Source: UBA7672 sp963718145 (GTDB lineage Bacteria > Pseudomonadota > Alphaproteobacteria > Caulobacterales > Hyphomonadaceae). From it: a DNA stretch of 64,000 nucleotides. The DNA lies in the NCBI GenBank assembly GCA_963718145.1, contig CAVQYJ010000010.1, forward strand, positions 1 through 64,000. Reading direction: 5' to 3'. A program made the translations under genes and the position numbers. The notes below the pieces were generated by a model that was not told the origin of the DNA, made no database searches, and was given only the letters and a program-made list of their open reading frames with translations. This document shows positions 52,307-60,767 of the stretch, one piece after another (positions within the stretch are counted from its first letter, which is position 1; every line of letters begins with the position of its first letter).

Positions 52307-54448
52307 CTATTTCGGGGCCGCCTTGGCCGCATCGGCGTCCTCATGCGCGCGATTGATGATGTAGGCGCGGACGGATTCGGCGTCGGCCGGCGAGAGCGTC
52401 GCCGCAAAGCTCGCCATGCCCGCCGAGGCGAGCCGTCCTTCCAGCACCACGCTGGCGAAGTCCTGCTTGGCGCCGGGCGCCTGCGCCCAGCGCAGGTCCT
52501 GCACCGCGCCGGACGAGACGACCAGCGGGCCGTGGCAGACCATGCAGTTGCGGTCATAGAGCACGCGGCCATTGGCGAGTTGCTGGGCGCTGCCGAAATC
52601 GTCTGCGGCCGGAACCTCATCCACCTCGAACACTTCGTAGGCCGGAAGCGCCGCCTTGCCGCCGATCTTGTAGACCAGCACGCGGCCCATCTCGGCGGAG
52701 CCGATCTTTGGGATGGCGTCGCCGCCGCCGGTGAGCGGCAGGGCGGTGCCCCAGCCTGCGGTGACGGCGATATATTGCTCGCCGTCGATCTCGTAGCTCA
52801 TCGGACCCGACATCACCGGATAGAGCGCGTCGGTTTCCCAGACCGGCGTTCCCTTGGCGGCGTCGAAGGCGCGGAACTTGCCGTCGAGCGATCCCTGGAA
52901 GACGAGGCCGCCGGCGGTGGCGAGGATCCCGCCATTCCACGGCGTCGCATAGTCATGCGTCCAGGCCGGCTTGCGCGCCACCGGATCCCACGCGACGAGC
53001 TGGCCTTTCAGCGCAGCGCGGCCGGCAAGGCGTTCGTTCAGCGCCGGCGTCGGGCCGGCCCCGGCGAACTCGGTGCCGGTGTTCCAGAAGCCCGGACGGA
53101 ATGTGTGCTCGGCTTCATCGGCATAGAGGCTGGGGAGCGTGTGCGCCGGAATGTAGACGAGGCCGGTCTGCGGGCTGAACGCCATCGGATGCCAGTTGTG
53201 GCTGCCAAGCGGGCCGGGGATCGCCTGGAATGGCGTTTCGAGATAGCGCGCCTTGGGATCCTCGATCGGCTTGCCGGTCGCCATATCGACGCCGCTCGCC
53301 CAGTTCACGGGCTGGTATTTGTCGGCCGAAAGCAGCTTTCCGGTCGCGCGGTCGAGCACGTAGAAGAAGCCGTTCTTCGGCGCCTGCATCAGCACCTTTT
53401 CGGCTTTTCCGCCGATCTTGATGTCGGCGAGGATGATCGGCTGCGTCGCGGTGTAGTCCCATGTCTCGCCAGGCGTCGTCTGGTAGTGCCAGACATAGTC
53501 GCCCGTGTCGGGCTTGAGCGCGACGATGGAGGAGAGGAACCAGTTGTCGCCGCCCGAAGGCGAGCGCATGCGCCGGTTCCACGGGCTGCCATTGCCGATG
53601 CCGACATACATGATGTCGAGTTCGGGGTCATAGACGATGGCGTCCCAGGCGGTGCCGCCGCCGCCGCTTTCGGTCCACTCGCCCTTGTCATCCCAGGTGG
53701 CGTTGCCCTTCTCGGCCCAGATCTTGTCGGACGCCGCGTTGTCAGGCTGCTTGGCGGGGTTGGGCGTGGTGAAGAAGCGCCAGGCCATCTCGCCGGTCTT
53801 GGCGTCGTAGGCGGAGATGTAGCCGCGCACGCCAAGTTCAGCGCCGCCATTGCCGATCATCACCTTGCCCTTGAACACGCGCGGGGCGCCGGTGATGGTG
53901 TAGGGCTTGGACTGGTCGACGGTGAGCTTCTCCCATGCGACCGATCCGTCATTGGCGTTGAGCGCGACGAGCCTGCCGTCGATCGTGCCGACATAGACCT
54001 TGCCTTCCCACAGCGCGACGCCGCGATTGACGACATCGCAGCAGGCCTTCTGGCCGCGCGCCTTGTCGACCTTGGGATCGTAGGTCCATTTGCGTGCGCC
54101 CGTCTTGGCGTCGAGCGCATAGACGACCGACCAGGCGGAGGTGACATACATAACGCCATCGGCGACCAGGGGCGTCGATTCCATGCCGCGGTTGGTGTCG
54201 AGATCGGCGAACCAGGCGAGGCCCGTGTCGGTGACGTTGGCGGCGGTGATCTGCTTCAGCGGCGAGAAGCGCTGCTCGGAATAGGTGCGGCCGTGGCTAA
54301 GCCAGACGCCAGGCCGTTCGTCGGCGGCGATGATCGCGGCGCCGCTGACCTCGGCGGCGGTGATCGGCGTCGCAGCCTTCGGTTTTTCACCGCACGAGGC
54401 GATGGCCAGCAGAGCCACGCCCGCAAACAGGGTCGATCCGATCCTCAT
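52307..54448 (-). CDS. PQQ-dependent alcohol dehydrogenase with C-terminal cytochrome c (quinohemoprotein)
   Basis: This periplasmic quinohemoprotein oxidises alcohols to aldehydes and passes electrons through heme c. The 713-residue protein has signal MRIGSTLFAGVALLAIASC with lipobox Cys19, an eight-bladed PQQ propeller (ESTPLVADGVMYVTSAW, adjacent Cys136-Cys137 in QKACCDVVNRG, GETWDYTATQP, APKNGFFYVLDRATGK, PWNGGILATAGGLVFQG) and a C-terminal CxxCH (DRNCMVCHG). GGGAGG before two tandem ATGs favours 54448. It is divergent from a zinc-finger/HTH gene across a region with two operators. No PQQ synthesis genes are nearby. Confidence 0.93.
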   Translation of the reverse strand: MRIGSTLFAGVALLAIASCGEKPKAATPITAAEVSGAAIIAADERPGVWLSHGRTYSEQRFSPLKQITAANVTDTGLAWFADLDTNRGMESTPLVADGVMYVTSAWSVVYALDAKTGARKWTYDPKVDKARGQKACCDVVNRGVALWEGKVYVGTIDGRLVALNANDGSVAWEKLTVDQSKPYTITGAPRVFKGKVMIGNGGAELGVRGYISAYDAKTGEMAWRFFTTPNPAKQPDNAASDKIWAEKGNATWDDKGEWTESGGGGTAWDAIVYDPELDIMYVGIGNGSPWNRRMRSPSGGDNWFLSSIVALKPDTGDYVWHYQTTPGETWDYTATQPIILADIKIGGKAEKVLMQAPKNGFFYVLDRATGKLLSADKYQPVNWASGVDMATGKPIEDPKARYLETPFQAIPGPLGSHNWHPMAFSPQTGLVYIPAHTLPSLYADEAEHTFRPGFWNTGTEFAGAGPTPALNERLAGRAALKGQLVAWDPVARKPAWTHDYATPWNGGILATAGGLVFQGSLDGKFRAFDAAKGTPVWETDALYPVMSGPMSYEIDGEQYIAVTAGWGTALPLTGGGDAIPKIGSAEMGRVLVYKIGGKAALPAYEVFEVDEVPAADDFGSAQQLANGRVLYDRNCMVCHGPLVVSSGAVQDLRWAQAPGAKQDFASVVLEGRLASAGMASFAATLSPADAESVRAYIINRAHEDADAAKAAPK

Positions 54449-54554
54449 CATTGCCTCCCTCAGGCCGGACGATGCAGATCCGGCAATTCGTCCTGTTACC
54501 CGGACATACTGGCTTTTCATCACTCTTGCGGGCGTTTGGCAAAGGGATTGCGCT

Positions 54555-54574
54555 TGTCAGGATATGTCTTGACA
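54555..54574. promoter_or_regulatory. operator half of a pair, site 1 (imperfect dyad)
   Basis: TGTCAGGATATGTCTTGACA has half-sites TGTCAGGA and TCTTGACA. Its right end, TTGACA (54569-54574), doubles as a -35 box for the zinc-finger gene. The centre lies about 29 bases from that of site 2, close to three helical turns. Confidence 0.6.
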
Positions 54575-54597
54575 AGACGGGAGTGTCAGGATATTCC
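54569..54597 (+). promoter_or_regulatory. promoter of the zinc-finger/HTH gene
   Basis: TTGACA (54569-54574), 17 bases, then TATTCC (54592-54597) fit a housekeeping promoter with a weak -10. Both boxes lie within the dyads of sites 1 and 2, so an operator-bound protein would occlude polymerase. Confidence 0.5.
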
Positions 54598-54602
54598 TGA
54601 CA
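54584..54602. promoter_or_regulatory. operator site 2 (perfect dyad)
   Basis: TGTCAGGA-TAT-TCCTGACA is perfectly symmetrical and repeats the TGTCAGGATAT of site 1. It lies 18 bases before the zinc-finger gene start and covers its likely -10 region. Confidence 0.7.
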
Positions 54603-54620
54603 ACTTTCTGGAGGAGGATC

Positions 54621-54962
54621 ATGGCAAAGTCGAAGGACAAGCTGTTCTGTTCGTTCTGCCGCAAGACGACAAAAGAAGTCCCCTCGCTCATCGCCGGCCC
54701 GGGCGTGCACATCTGCGGGGACTGCGTGAAGATCTGCAACACAATGCTCGATGCGCTGCCTTCGGATGGTTTTGCCGACTGGGACAAGCTGGGCGATGAC
54801 GCTCTCCTGTCCAACCTTGAACGCTCGCAGGCGGCCTTCGAGGGCGCGCGCGGCGTGCTGCAGCAGCAGATCGACACGTTGCGCAAGCGGGAGGTGAGCT
54901 GGGCGAAGATCGGCGCGGCGCTGGGCGTCTCCCGACAGGCGGCTTGGGAGAGGTTCGGTTAG
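54621..54962 (+). CDS. ClpX-type C4 zinc finger plus HTH protein, candidate repressor
   Basis: The 113-residue protein has a ClpX-type zinc finger at its N-terminus (Cys10, Cys13, Cys32, Cys35: LFCSFCRK and VHICGDCVKIC) without the ClpX ATPase. A charged helical linker follows, then a helix-turn-helix at the C-terminus (VSWAKIGAALGVSRQAAWER). Zinc-finger dimerisation plus HTH is a plausible architecture for a small DNA-binding regulator. GGAGGAGG before the ATG is very strong. Two palindromes overlap its promoter, so it probably regulates itself and the divergent PQQ dehydrogenase. Confidence 0.87.
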   Translation: MAKSKDKLFCSFCRKTTKEVPSLIAGPGVHICGDCVKICNTMLDALPSDGFADWDKLGDDALLSNLERSQAAFEGARGVLQQQIDTLRKREVSWAKIGAALGVSRQAAWERFG

Positions 54963-54995
54963 TCGCTAGACTGTGCGCAGGACAAGGGAGCGGCG

Positions 54996-55415
54996 ATGGA
55001 CCAGGCGAAACTTGAAGCGCTGCTCGAGACGATCGGGGATGTGAATGATCCGGATGTTCCCGCGCCGCTGGTCTCGCTCGAGGAGTTCTTCGACGGGAAT
55101 GACGATGGCGGCTCGATCTGGTGTAACCTGCCCTATGCGCCATCGCCTGCAGAGGTGCGCAAGGTGCTGGAGGGCGTAAGGGCGCAGGACGACGTGCACG
55201 ACGTCTTGATCATGGTCACGCAATACGATGGCGAAGGGTCCTGGCCGTTCTCGGACACGGTCGTGTTCGTGACGTCGCTGGAGGACGAAGACGAGATTGC
55301 GGACTTGCTCGGCGCCAATTTCGGGCCAGACGAGATCTACACCGGCCTGCCAGAACGCTGTGAACCCTACACGCCACCCAAGGGCATGCGCGTGACAACC
55401 GCGTGGTGGGATTAG
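54996..55415 (+). CDS. acidic hypothetical protein
   Basis: The 139-residue acidic cytoplasmic protein reads KLEALLETIGDVNDPDVPAP, VSLEEFFDGNDDGGSIWCNL, VTQYDGEGSWPFSDTVVFVT and EIADLLGANFGPDEIY. No family is assigned. It lies 33 bases downstream of the zinc-finger gene and may share its transcript. Confidence 0.65.
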   Translation: MDQAKLEALLETIGDVNDPDVPAPLVSLEEFFDGNDDGGSIWCNLPYAPSPAEVRKVLEGVRAQDDVHDVLIMVTQYDGEGSWPFSDTVVFVTSLEDEDEIADLLGANFGPDEIYTGLPERCEPYTPPKGMRVTTAWWD

Positions 55416-55488
55416 CGCCCAGCCTCGGGCGGTGCGATCGCGTTCGCCGAGCACGTCGTCCAGTTGCGGAGCGCCGCCTCACGGCTGG

Positions 55489-56377
55489 CTATGCGCCCGA
55501 CGCCTCGACCAGTTCCGCCTGGGATGCCTTGATCGCCAGGGCGATGGCGCGCTCCCAGTCGCTGGCAGTGGCGGCCGACGTGGCGGCGTCAGGCATGGAG
55601 ACGGAGCGTGACGCGTTGACGACGCCGCCTTCGAGGCCATGCGCCCCGTTGACGAAGCCCGCCATGGCCTCGCGCGCGCCGGCGCCCTGTGCGCCATAGC
55701 CGGGAACGAGGAAGAGCGCATCGCCTGCCGCAGCGCGAATGCGGGCGGCGTCCTCGGGGCCGGTGGCGCCGGCGACCAGCATCAGGCCCGACCAGACCGT
55801 CTCCCGACCCTTGAGGCGCTGGACCATTGGCTTCAGCGACTTCGCGACCCGGATGTAGAGCGGTTCGCCGTCGATCAGTTGCGCCTGGTAGTCCTTCGAG
55901 CCGGGATTCGACGTGCGGCAGAGGACGGCAACCCCTTTTCCCTCACGCTCGGCGACCGAGACGAAGGGCTCCAGCGTGTCGAGTCCCATATAGGGGTTCA
56001 CGGTGATGGCGTCGCTCGGACAGGCGGACAGCCGCTCCAAGATAGCCTTCAGCATAGCCTTCCGCCGTCGTGCCGATGTCGCCGCGCTTGGCGTCGAGGA
56101 TGACGATGAGGCCGGCGTCATGGGCGGCCTCGCAGACTTCCTCGAGCGCCTTGACGCCCCGAGAGCCCCAGCGCTCGAACAGGCCGGCCTGCGGCTTCAC
56201 CACGGCGGCGCGGCCGACGCATTGCGCGACTACCGCCCTGCCCCAGAGCGAGGCCGCCTGCGCCGAGGCGGGACCGAACAGGGCGGGCAGCAGGGCGGGA
56301 TGCGGATCGATGCCGACGCAAAGCGGTCCGAGCTTGCGGGTCGCGGCCACCAGCCGGTCAGCGAACGGAGCCTTCAA
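55489..56377 (-). pseudogene. pyrF: orotidine 5'-phosphate decarboxylase (type 2), frameshifted
   Basis: PyrF makes UMP from OMP. The corrected product is about 295 residues, the length of the type 2 subfamily: FADRLVAATRKLGPLCVGID at the start, catalytic DAKRGDIGTTAEGY, then in the other frame ITVNPYMGLDTLEPF, VLCRTSNPGSKDYQ and FLVPGYGAQGAG (phosphate loop). One surplus base in the GG near 56037 breaks the frame just after the active-site motif. The TTG at 56377 overlaps the stop of the protease gene upstream (TTGA); a GTG at 56395 is an alternative. The gene is normally essential without uracil, so sequence error is likely. Confidence 0.85.
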
Positions 56378-57213
56378 CGCTCGCCCACGCGGCACAGCAC
56401 TTTCACCACGGCGCGTTCGTCGCGCAGCCGGTCGGCTTCCTGGATGTAGGACGAGGGCGCCAGCGGATGCGCGCCGCCGCCCGAGGCGTTGAAGCCTTGC
56501 TCGTCGAGAAAGCGGCGGATCGATTGCGGCGTGGCCGTGTAGATGCGGCCCCGGCGCGGACTTTCGGCGACGGTGACGCCGATGACGGCGCCGTCGCGGT
56601 CGAACACCGGGCCGCCGCTCATGCCCGAGAGCGTGCCTTCGATGCCTTCCGAGCGGTCGGATTCCGCCCAGGTCAGCACCGGCTCTTCCATGTGGTAGCG
56701 GCCGTTGGTGACGAGCTTGGAGCGGGCTTCCAGTGTCGAGGCGGCTTCGCCCGATCGGCCTTGCGGAAAGCCGACATGGTAGCCGGCTTCGCCAACGCGC
56801 AGGTCGCGGTCGAGGTCGAGCTGGAGGGAGGCCGGCGCGCGGTCGGTGATCAGGAGGGCGAGATCGGAATCTTCCGAGGTGCGCACTTCCTCCACGCGCA
56901 CCATGCGGCCATCGCCGACGGAAAGGCCGACGCGCGAGCAGCCGTCGACCACGTGGCGGGCCGTGAGCCAGGCCCCGGAGCGGTTGATGGCGAAGGCGGT
57001 GCCGATGCCGTCTTCGGCGTCGCCGACCTGGACGATGACCCGTTCGTCAAACGGATCGGGATCGGGCAGCACCGGTCCCCGGTTGAGGTCCACGGTCTGG
57101 ACTGTTTCGGTCGGGCCTACCGGCACGCGGTTCGCGTTGCGCTCGGCCCAGAACAGGCCGGCGACAATCATGGTCAGGACCACGCAATAGACCAGCCAGT
57201 CAGGCAACCTCAT
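56374..57213 (-). CDS. membrane-anchored trypsin-like serine protease
   Basis: The 279-residue protein has an N-terminal membrane anchor (VYCVVLTMIVAGLFWAERNA) and a trypsin-like domain facing the periplasm, with the catalytic triad intact: His in AWLTARHVVDGC, Asp in TSEDSDLALLI, Ser in TLSGMSGGPVFDRDG. No PDZ domain follows, unlike DegP. The stop overlaps the pyrF start, so the two genes are co-translated in an operon. The role may be envelope quality control; substrates unknown. Confidence 0.9.
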   Translation of the reverse strand: MRLPDWLVYCVVLTMIVAGLFWAERNANRVPVGPTETVQTVDLNRGPVLPDPDPFDERVIVQVGDAEDGIGTAFAINRSGAWLTARHVVDGCSRVGLSVGDGRMVRVEEVRTSEDSDLALLITDRAPASLQLDLDRDLRVGEAGYHVGFPQGRSGEAASTLEARSKLVTNGRYHMEEPVLTWAESDRSEGIEGTLSGMSGGPVFDRDGAVIGVTVAESPRRGRIYTATPQSIRRFLDEQGFNASGGGAHPLAPSSYIQEADRLRDERAVVKVLCRVGER

Positions 57214-57395
57214 GCACGTCTCCGCATCCCTCTATATTCGGGCGAGATGCGGCAGCCACAAGGCGCCATCAGCGCCGGGATCCGCCTGATTTGCCGGGCG
57301 ACCCGGAGCAAGTGCAGCTCCGCGTTGGGGCCGCCGCTGGTCGAGGCGTTCCGGCAAGTAGTCGCAGATGAAACGCCCCGTTCCACTTGTGGGGT

Positions 57396-57815
57396 CTAGA
57401 CTGCAACTACGGCCATAACTGCGGCTGCAACTGCGACCATTGTCATGATAAGAGTGAGCGCAACCGCAACCACCCGCATCGTCGACTGCTTCTTCCGCAG
57501 TCCTTCCGGGGCCTTGTCGCGGCGTGGCGCCAGCGTCCAGACGTTCGAGAGGAAGCCGAGGGCGGCGACGATGGCGATGATGCCGGACGCCGTCGCGCCA
57601 GAGAGCAGCGCACAGCCTGCCGAGATGCCGAGCAGCGCCGCCTGGAAGCCCGCCGTGGCGGAGAGCACCTTGCGCAGCATGCGGTCCGCGCGGCCGTGGT
57701 CGAGCCCATCGAACGCGGTGTTGGCGACGATCACCGCTGCCGTCCATCCGGACGCAGCAGCGCCGCCCGCAAGCATGGCGGCGGTTGCATGGAGGATGCT
57801 GGCCAGATCCGGCAT
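57396..57815 (-). CDS. membrane protein of unknown function
   Basis: The 139-residue protein has about four hydrophobic segments (LHATAAMLAGGAAASGWTAA; AGFQAALLGISAGCALLSG; GIIAIVAALGFLSNVWTL; VVAVALTLIMTMVAVAAAVM) with basic loops. No family is recognised. It lies upstream of the protease gene on the same strand with a 182-base gap in which I see no gene. Confidence 0.6.
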   Translation of the reverse strand: MPDLASILHATAAMLAGGAAASGWTAAVIVANTAFDGLDHGRADRMLRKVLSATAGFQAALLGISAGCALLSGATASGIIAIVAALGFLSNVWTLAPRRDKAPEGLRKKQSTMRVVAVALTLIMTMVAVAAAVMAVVAV

Positions 57816-57976
57816 GAACGCCCCTTACGTCTTATCCGGCCCCCCGCCGGACCTACCGACCCTACTCCAGCCTCTAGAGAGATTCGCGCGGCCGCGTGAG
57901 TGATTGCGGGGGATTGCGTTCCACAGCGGGCAGCCCGACTGTGCCGTTCAATTCGTTGAAGAATTGAGAGCTTTTC

Positions 57977-58729
57977 ATGCGGATACACCTCATCGCCGCC
58001 GCCGCGGCAACCGGGCTTGGCCTTCTTGCCGCAGCCTGCAACCAGCCGCCCGCGGCGCCCAGCGCGGAGGAGACCAAGCCTGTGGCCGACACCAAGCCTG
58101 CCGATCCCGGCGCGCCGGATCCCTTCCTCTACGCGGCTAATTTCGAGTGCGAGAGCGGGTCCAAGATCGACATCGTGTTCGAGAGCGGCGCAGAGCGCAC
58201 GGCGCTCTACCGGATCGACGGCGGCGCGCCGAAACAGATCCCGCCCGATCCGGCCGCACAAAGCGGCATGGTGTTCAAGGACGCTTCGGCGACACTGAGC
58301 TTTGAAGGCGACGGGCTGCAGATGACGTCGGGCGGAGCAACCAAGGTCTGCAAGTTCGTCTCGCGCTCTTTGCCGCCTCCCGCTGTTCCCGGCGTGGTTC
58401 GAGACGTGAAGGCGCAGGATGCGGGCGCGTCGGTTACAATGAAGGTCGGAGAGAAGATCTCAGTCTCGCTCTCTGGCATTCCGACGGCCGGGTATGTGTG
58501 GAGCGCGGATAGTCCGCCAGCCTTCGTCAAGGCGAGCGATGGGCCAGGCGGCGCGACCTCATCGGCGCAGTTCCTTCCGGGCTTTGCCGGCGGAAACCAC
58601 TGGCAGGTAACGGTGATCGAGGCGATGGCGAAGGGGGAGGCGGAAATCGCGCTCGTCAACAAGCGGCCGTGGGAAGACAAGGCTGCTCCCGATGACGAGC
58701 GCTTCAAGTTCAAGCTGAAGGTGGAATAG
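57977..58729 (+). CDS. lipoprotein with MliC-like and chagasin-like (I42) inhibitor domains
   Basis: The 250-residue lipoprotein has lipobox LLAAAC (Cys21). Residues about 50-130 resemble MliC, the membrane-bound C-type lysozyme inhibitor (FECESGSKIDIVFES, ALYRIDGG, SGGATKVCKF), with Cys58 and Cys125 placed to form the disulfide. Residues 145-250 resemble chagasin-type cysteine-protease inhibitors: the three loops are GIPTAGYVW (167-175), DGPGG (188-192) and KRPWED (229-234), followed by a closing strand. A host or predator lysozyme and protease defence role is inferred. Its end overlaps the convergent PRC-barrel gene by 20 bases. Confidence 0.8.
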   Translation: MRIHLIAAAAATGLGLLAAACNQPPAAPSAEETKPVADTKPADPGAPDPFLYAANFECESGSKIDIVFESGAERTALYRIDGGAPKQIPPDPAAQSGMVFKDASATLSFEGDGLQMTSGGATKVCKFVSRSLPPPAVPGVVRDVKAQDAGASVTMKVGEKISVSLSGIPTAGYVWSADSPPAFVKASDGPGGATSSAQFLPGFAGGNHWQVTVIEAMAKGEAEIALVNKRPWEDKAAPDDERFKFKLKVE

Positions 58730-59099
58730 GGGCCGCCACGATACGCGTGACCGCAATTGCGCGCGCGGAGAGAAGATCCTCGGCGAGAGCAACATCGACC
58801 TGCCTTGAGCGCGGATCAAACCAGGCGCGGAAGGAGGCGATACGCGCCGCTCCGCCGGCATCGAGCAAGATAGTGATCCAGCGGGCGCGGCCCTTGTCAT
58901 CGACCTCGACGGAAGCGACCCGGCCGACCCTTTCGCCAGCCGAATCGTGGACGGCATAGCCGGCCAGCCCTGAGACGGTGGCGTTGGAAAGGCGGACAGG
59001 ATCGGTTTGCGGGGTGGCGGCCATGCCGCCTGCGGCCAGGGCCAGCAACGCGGCAAGGCCGGTCGAGAGACATGTCACCTGATTTTGGCGAGGCGTCAT
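58710..59099 (-). CDS. secreted PRC-barrel domain protein
   Basis: The 129-residue exported protein has signal GLAALLALAAGGMAA and a PRC-barrel-like domain (VSGLAGYAVHDSAGERVGRV, EVDDKGRARWITILLDAGG, VALAEDLLSARAIAV). PRC-barrels bind proteins or nucleic acids; in exported form the function is unknown. It is divergent from the heme lipoprotein gene. Confidence 0.78.
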   Translation of the reverse strand: MTPRQNQVTCLSTGLAALLALAAGGMAATPQTDPVRLSNATVSGLAGYAVHDSAGERVGRVASVEVDDKGRARWITILLDAGGAARIASFRAWFDPRSRQVDVALAEDLLSARAIAVTRIVAAPIPPSA

Positions 59100-59202
59100 C
59101 GTCTTGTTCCAGCCATACCCGCGTAGGAAACGGGGGCTTGGCTCTGGGGTTCCTTGCGGTACGCATGTGGCTCAAATTGGCTGGCATATTCGGGAAAGTC
59201 GG

Positions 59203-59964
59203 ATGGTCACGCGGTATCTGGCCTGGGCCTGCAGAGGGGCGCTTGTCCTTCTCGCGGCTTGTTCGCCCCGCATCCCGCAGCCTGACGTCGAAGACATCGC
59301 TGCCGCGCGCAAGGCCGCCATCGCTTTTGACGTGCGCATGAAGCTGGAGATCACCGACCGGCTGGACCGCAACGAGGATCCGGTCGCGATCTATCTTGCC
59401 TATGCTGACCACGTACCGGGCTGGGCCAAGGAGATCAGCGACAGCGTGAAGTTCGAGTTCAGCCGGACATCGCTGGCGCCGCGCAATCCGGCCGCTGGGT
59501 CCGACGCCTGGGAGTCGAGCCAGATGGAGCTGTTCAGCTACATGGTCGATGCAGGCAAGGACCCCAACGAGCTTGAGGCGGCCGAGATCCGGCGGGAAGG
59601 CGATGCGGATGTTTTCCGCTGGATGCGGCCAGTCGTGATGGCCGAGGCGTGCCTCGCCTGCCATGGCGAGCAACTCGACCCGCGCATCAGGCTCCTGTTG
59701 GCGCAGGAGTATCCGCTGGATGCCGCGACAGGGTATTTCGAGGGGCAAATCGGCGGGGCCTATTCCGTGCGGAAGGTCCTCAGCGTGAACGGCAAGCCGC
59801 CGCCGCCCTACCAGCCCACGCCCCTGCCCCCACGCCTGCCGGCAGACGAGCGCCAGCCCGGTGACGCGCCGCTGGTGCAGCCGGAGACCTCAGCGCCGGT
59901 CCAGCCCGAACGCTTGCCTGACGACCTGCCTCCCGATGAGCCGCCGCCGGACGCGCCGTTTTGA
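59203..59964 (+). CDS. Tll0287-like (DUF3365) heme lipoprotein
   Basis: The 253-residue lipoprotein (lipobox LVLLAAC) has a Tll0287-like domain: a helical sensor-type fold ending in EACLACHGEQL, a CxxCH covalent heme-c site, and the usual GAYSVRKVLS strand. The last 60 residues are a Pro/Asp-rich tail (QPERLPDDLPPDEPPPDAPF). Such proteins serve as periplasmic redox or gas sensors or electron carriers. The ATG at 59203 begins the signal peptide. The alternative oxidase gene lies 70 bases downstream. Confidence 0.82.
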   Translation: MVTRYLAWACRGALVLLAACSPRIPQPDVEDIAAARKAAIAFDVRMKLEITDRLDRNEDPVAIYLAYADHVPGWAKEISDSVKFEFSRTSLAPRNPAAGSDAWESSQMELFSYMVDAGKDPNELEAAEIRREGDADVFRWMRPVVMAEACLACHGEQLDPRIRLLLAQEYPLDAATGYFEGQIGGAYSVRKVLSVNGKPPPPYQPTPLPPRLPADERQPGDAPLVQPETSAPVQPERLPDDLPPDEPPPDAPF

Positions 59965-60034
59965 CCTGCGGCATTGTTTCTCGATGCCTTGAAGGCTTGT
60001 TGGAAGGTTCGGGCGCCTTCATCATATCTGCCTC

Positions 60035-60742
60035 ATGACGGATCTGGCGCGCCATCACCCACCGCATGGTATGTCCGACCACATCGGGCTGGGCATCACG
60101 CGGTTCCTGCGCTTCTTCGCCGACACGTTTTTCGCGAAGAGATACGGCCATCGCGCCATCGTTCTGGAAACGGTGGCAGCCGTGCCCGGCATGGTCGGCG
60201 GCATGATGAACCATCTGAAGTCGCTGCGGCGCATGCGCGATGATGACGGCTGGATCAAAGAGCTGCTCGAGGAGGCCGAGAACGAGCGCATGCACCTGAT
60301 GGCGTTCGTGGCGCTGTTCAAGCCGAACTGGTTCGAGCGGGTGCTGGTGCTGATCGCGCAGGGCGTGTTCTGGAACATCTACTTCCTGATATACCTGTTC
60401 GCGCCCCGGACGGCGCACCGGACGATCGGGTATTTCGAGGAGGAAGCCGTGATCTCGTACACGCAGTTCCTGAGCGAGATCGATGAAGGCCGGATCGAGA
60501 ATGTGCCGGCGCCGAAGCTGGCGATCGACTACTGGAAGATGGCGCCCGACGCGCGGTTGCGCGATCTCGTCATTGCCGTGCGCGCCGACGAGGCCAAGCA
60601 TCGCGACGTGAACCACGGCTATGCGGCGAAGCTGGATGCGACAAGGACGCCGGGAGCGCGGATCGGCGAAGGCGACGGCGAGCTTCCCGAGAATCCCGAA
60701 CAACATAGCCCGCGACCGGCGGCGCCGGTGACAAGGACCTGA
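60035..60742 (+). CDS. alternative oxidase (AOX)
   Basis: AOX is a di-iron ubiquinol oxidase that reduces oxygen without pumping protons and resists cyanide. The 235-residue protein keeps all six iron ligands in the four motifs: Glu45 in LETVAAVPGM, Glu84 and His87 in NERMHLM, Glu135 or Glu136 in FEEEAV, and Glu186 and His189 in ADEAKHRDVNH. The substrate channel Tyr region (ISYTQFL) is present. It is a monotopic inner-membrane enzyme. The C-terminal tail is Pro/Arg-rich. The ribosome site is weak, and ATG 60071 is an alternative start. Confidence 0.95.
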   Translation: MTDLARHHPPHGMSDHIGLGITRFLRFFADTFFAKRYGHRAIVLETVAAVPGMVGGMMNHLKSLRRMRDDDGWIKELLEEAENERMHLMAFVALFKPNWFERVLVLIAQGVFWNIYFLIYLFAPRTAHRTIGYFEEEAVISYTQFLSEIDEGRIENVPAPKLAIDYWKMAPDARLRDLVIAVRADEAKHRDVNHGYAAKLDATRTPGARIGEGDGELPENPEQHSPRPAAPVTRT

Positions 60743-60767
60743 CGAGCAACTTTCACGCCGTCAGAGT

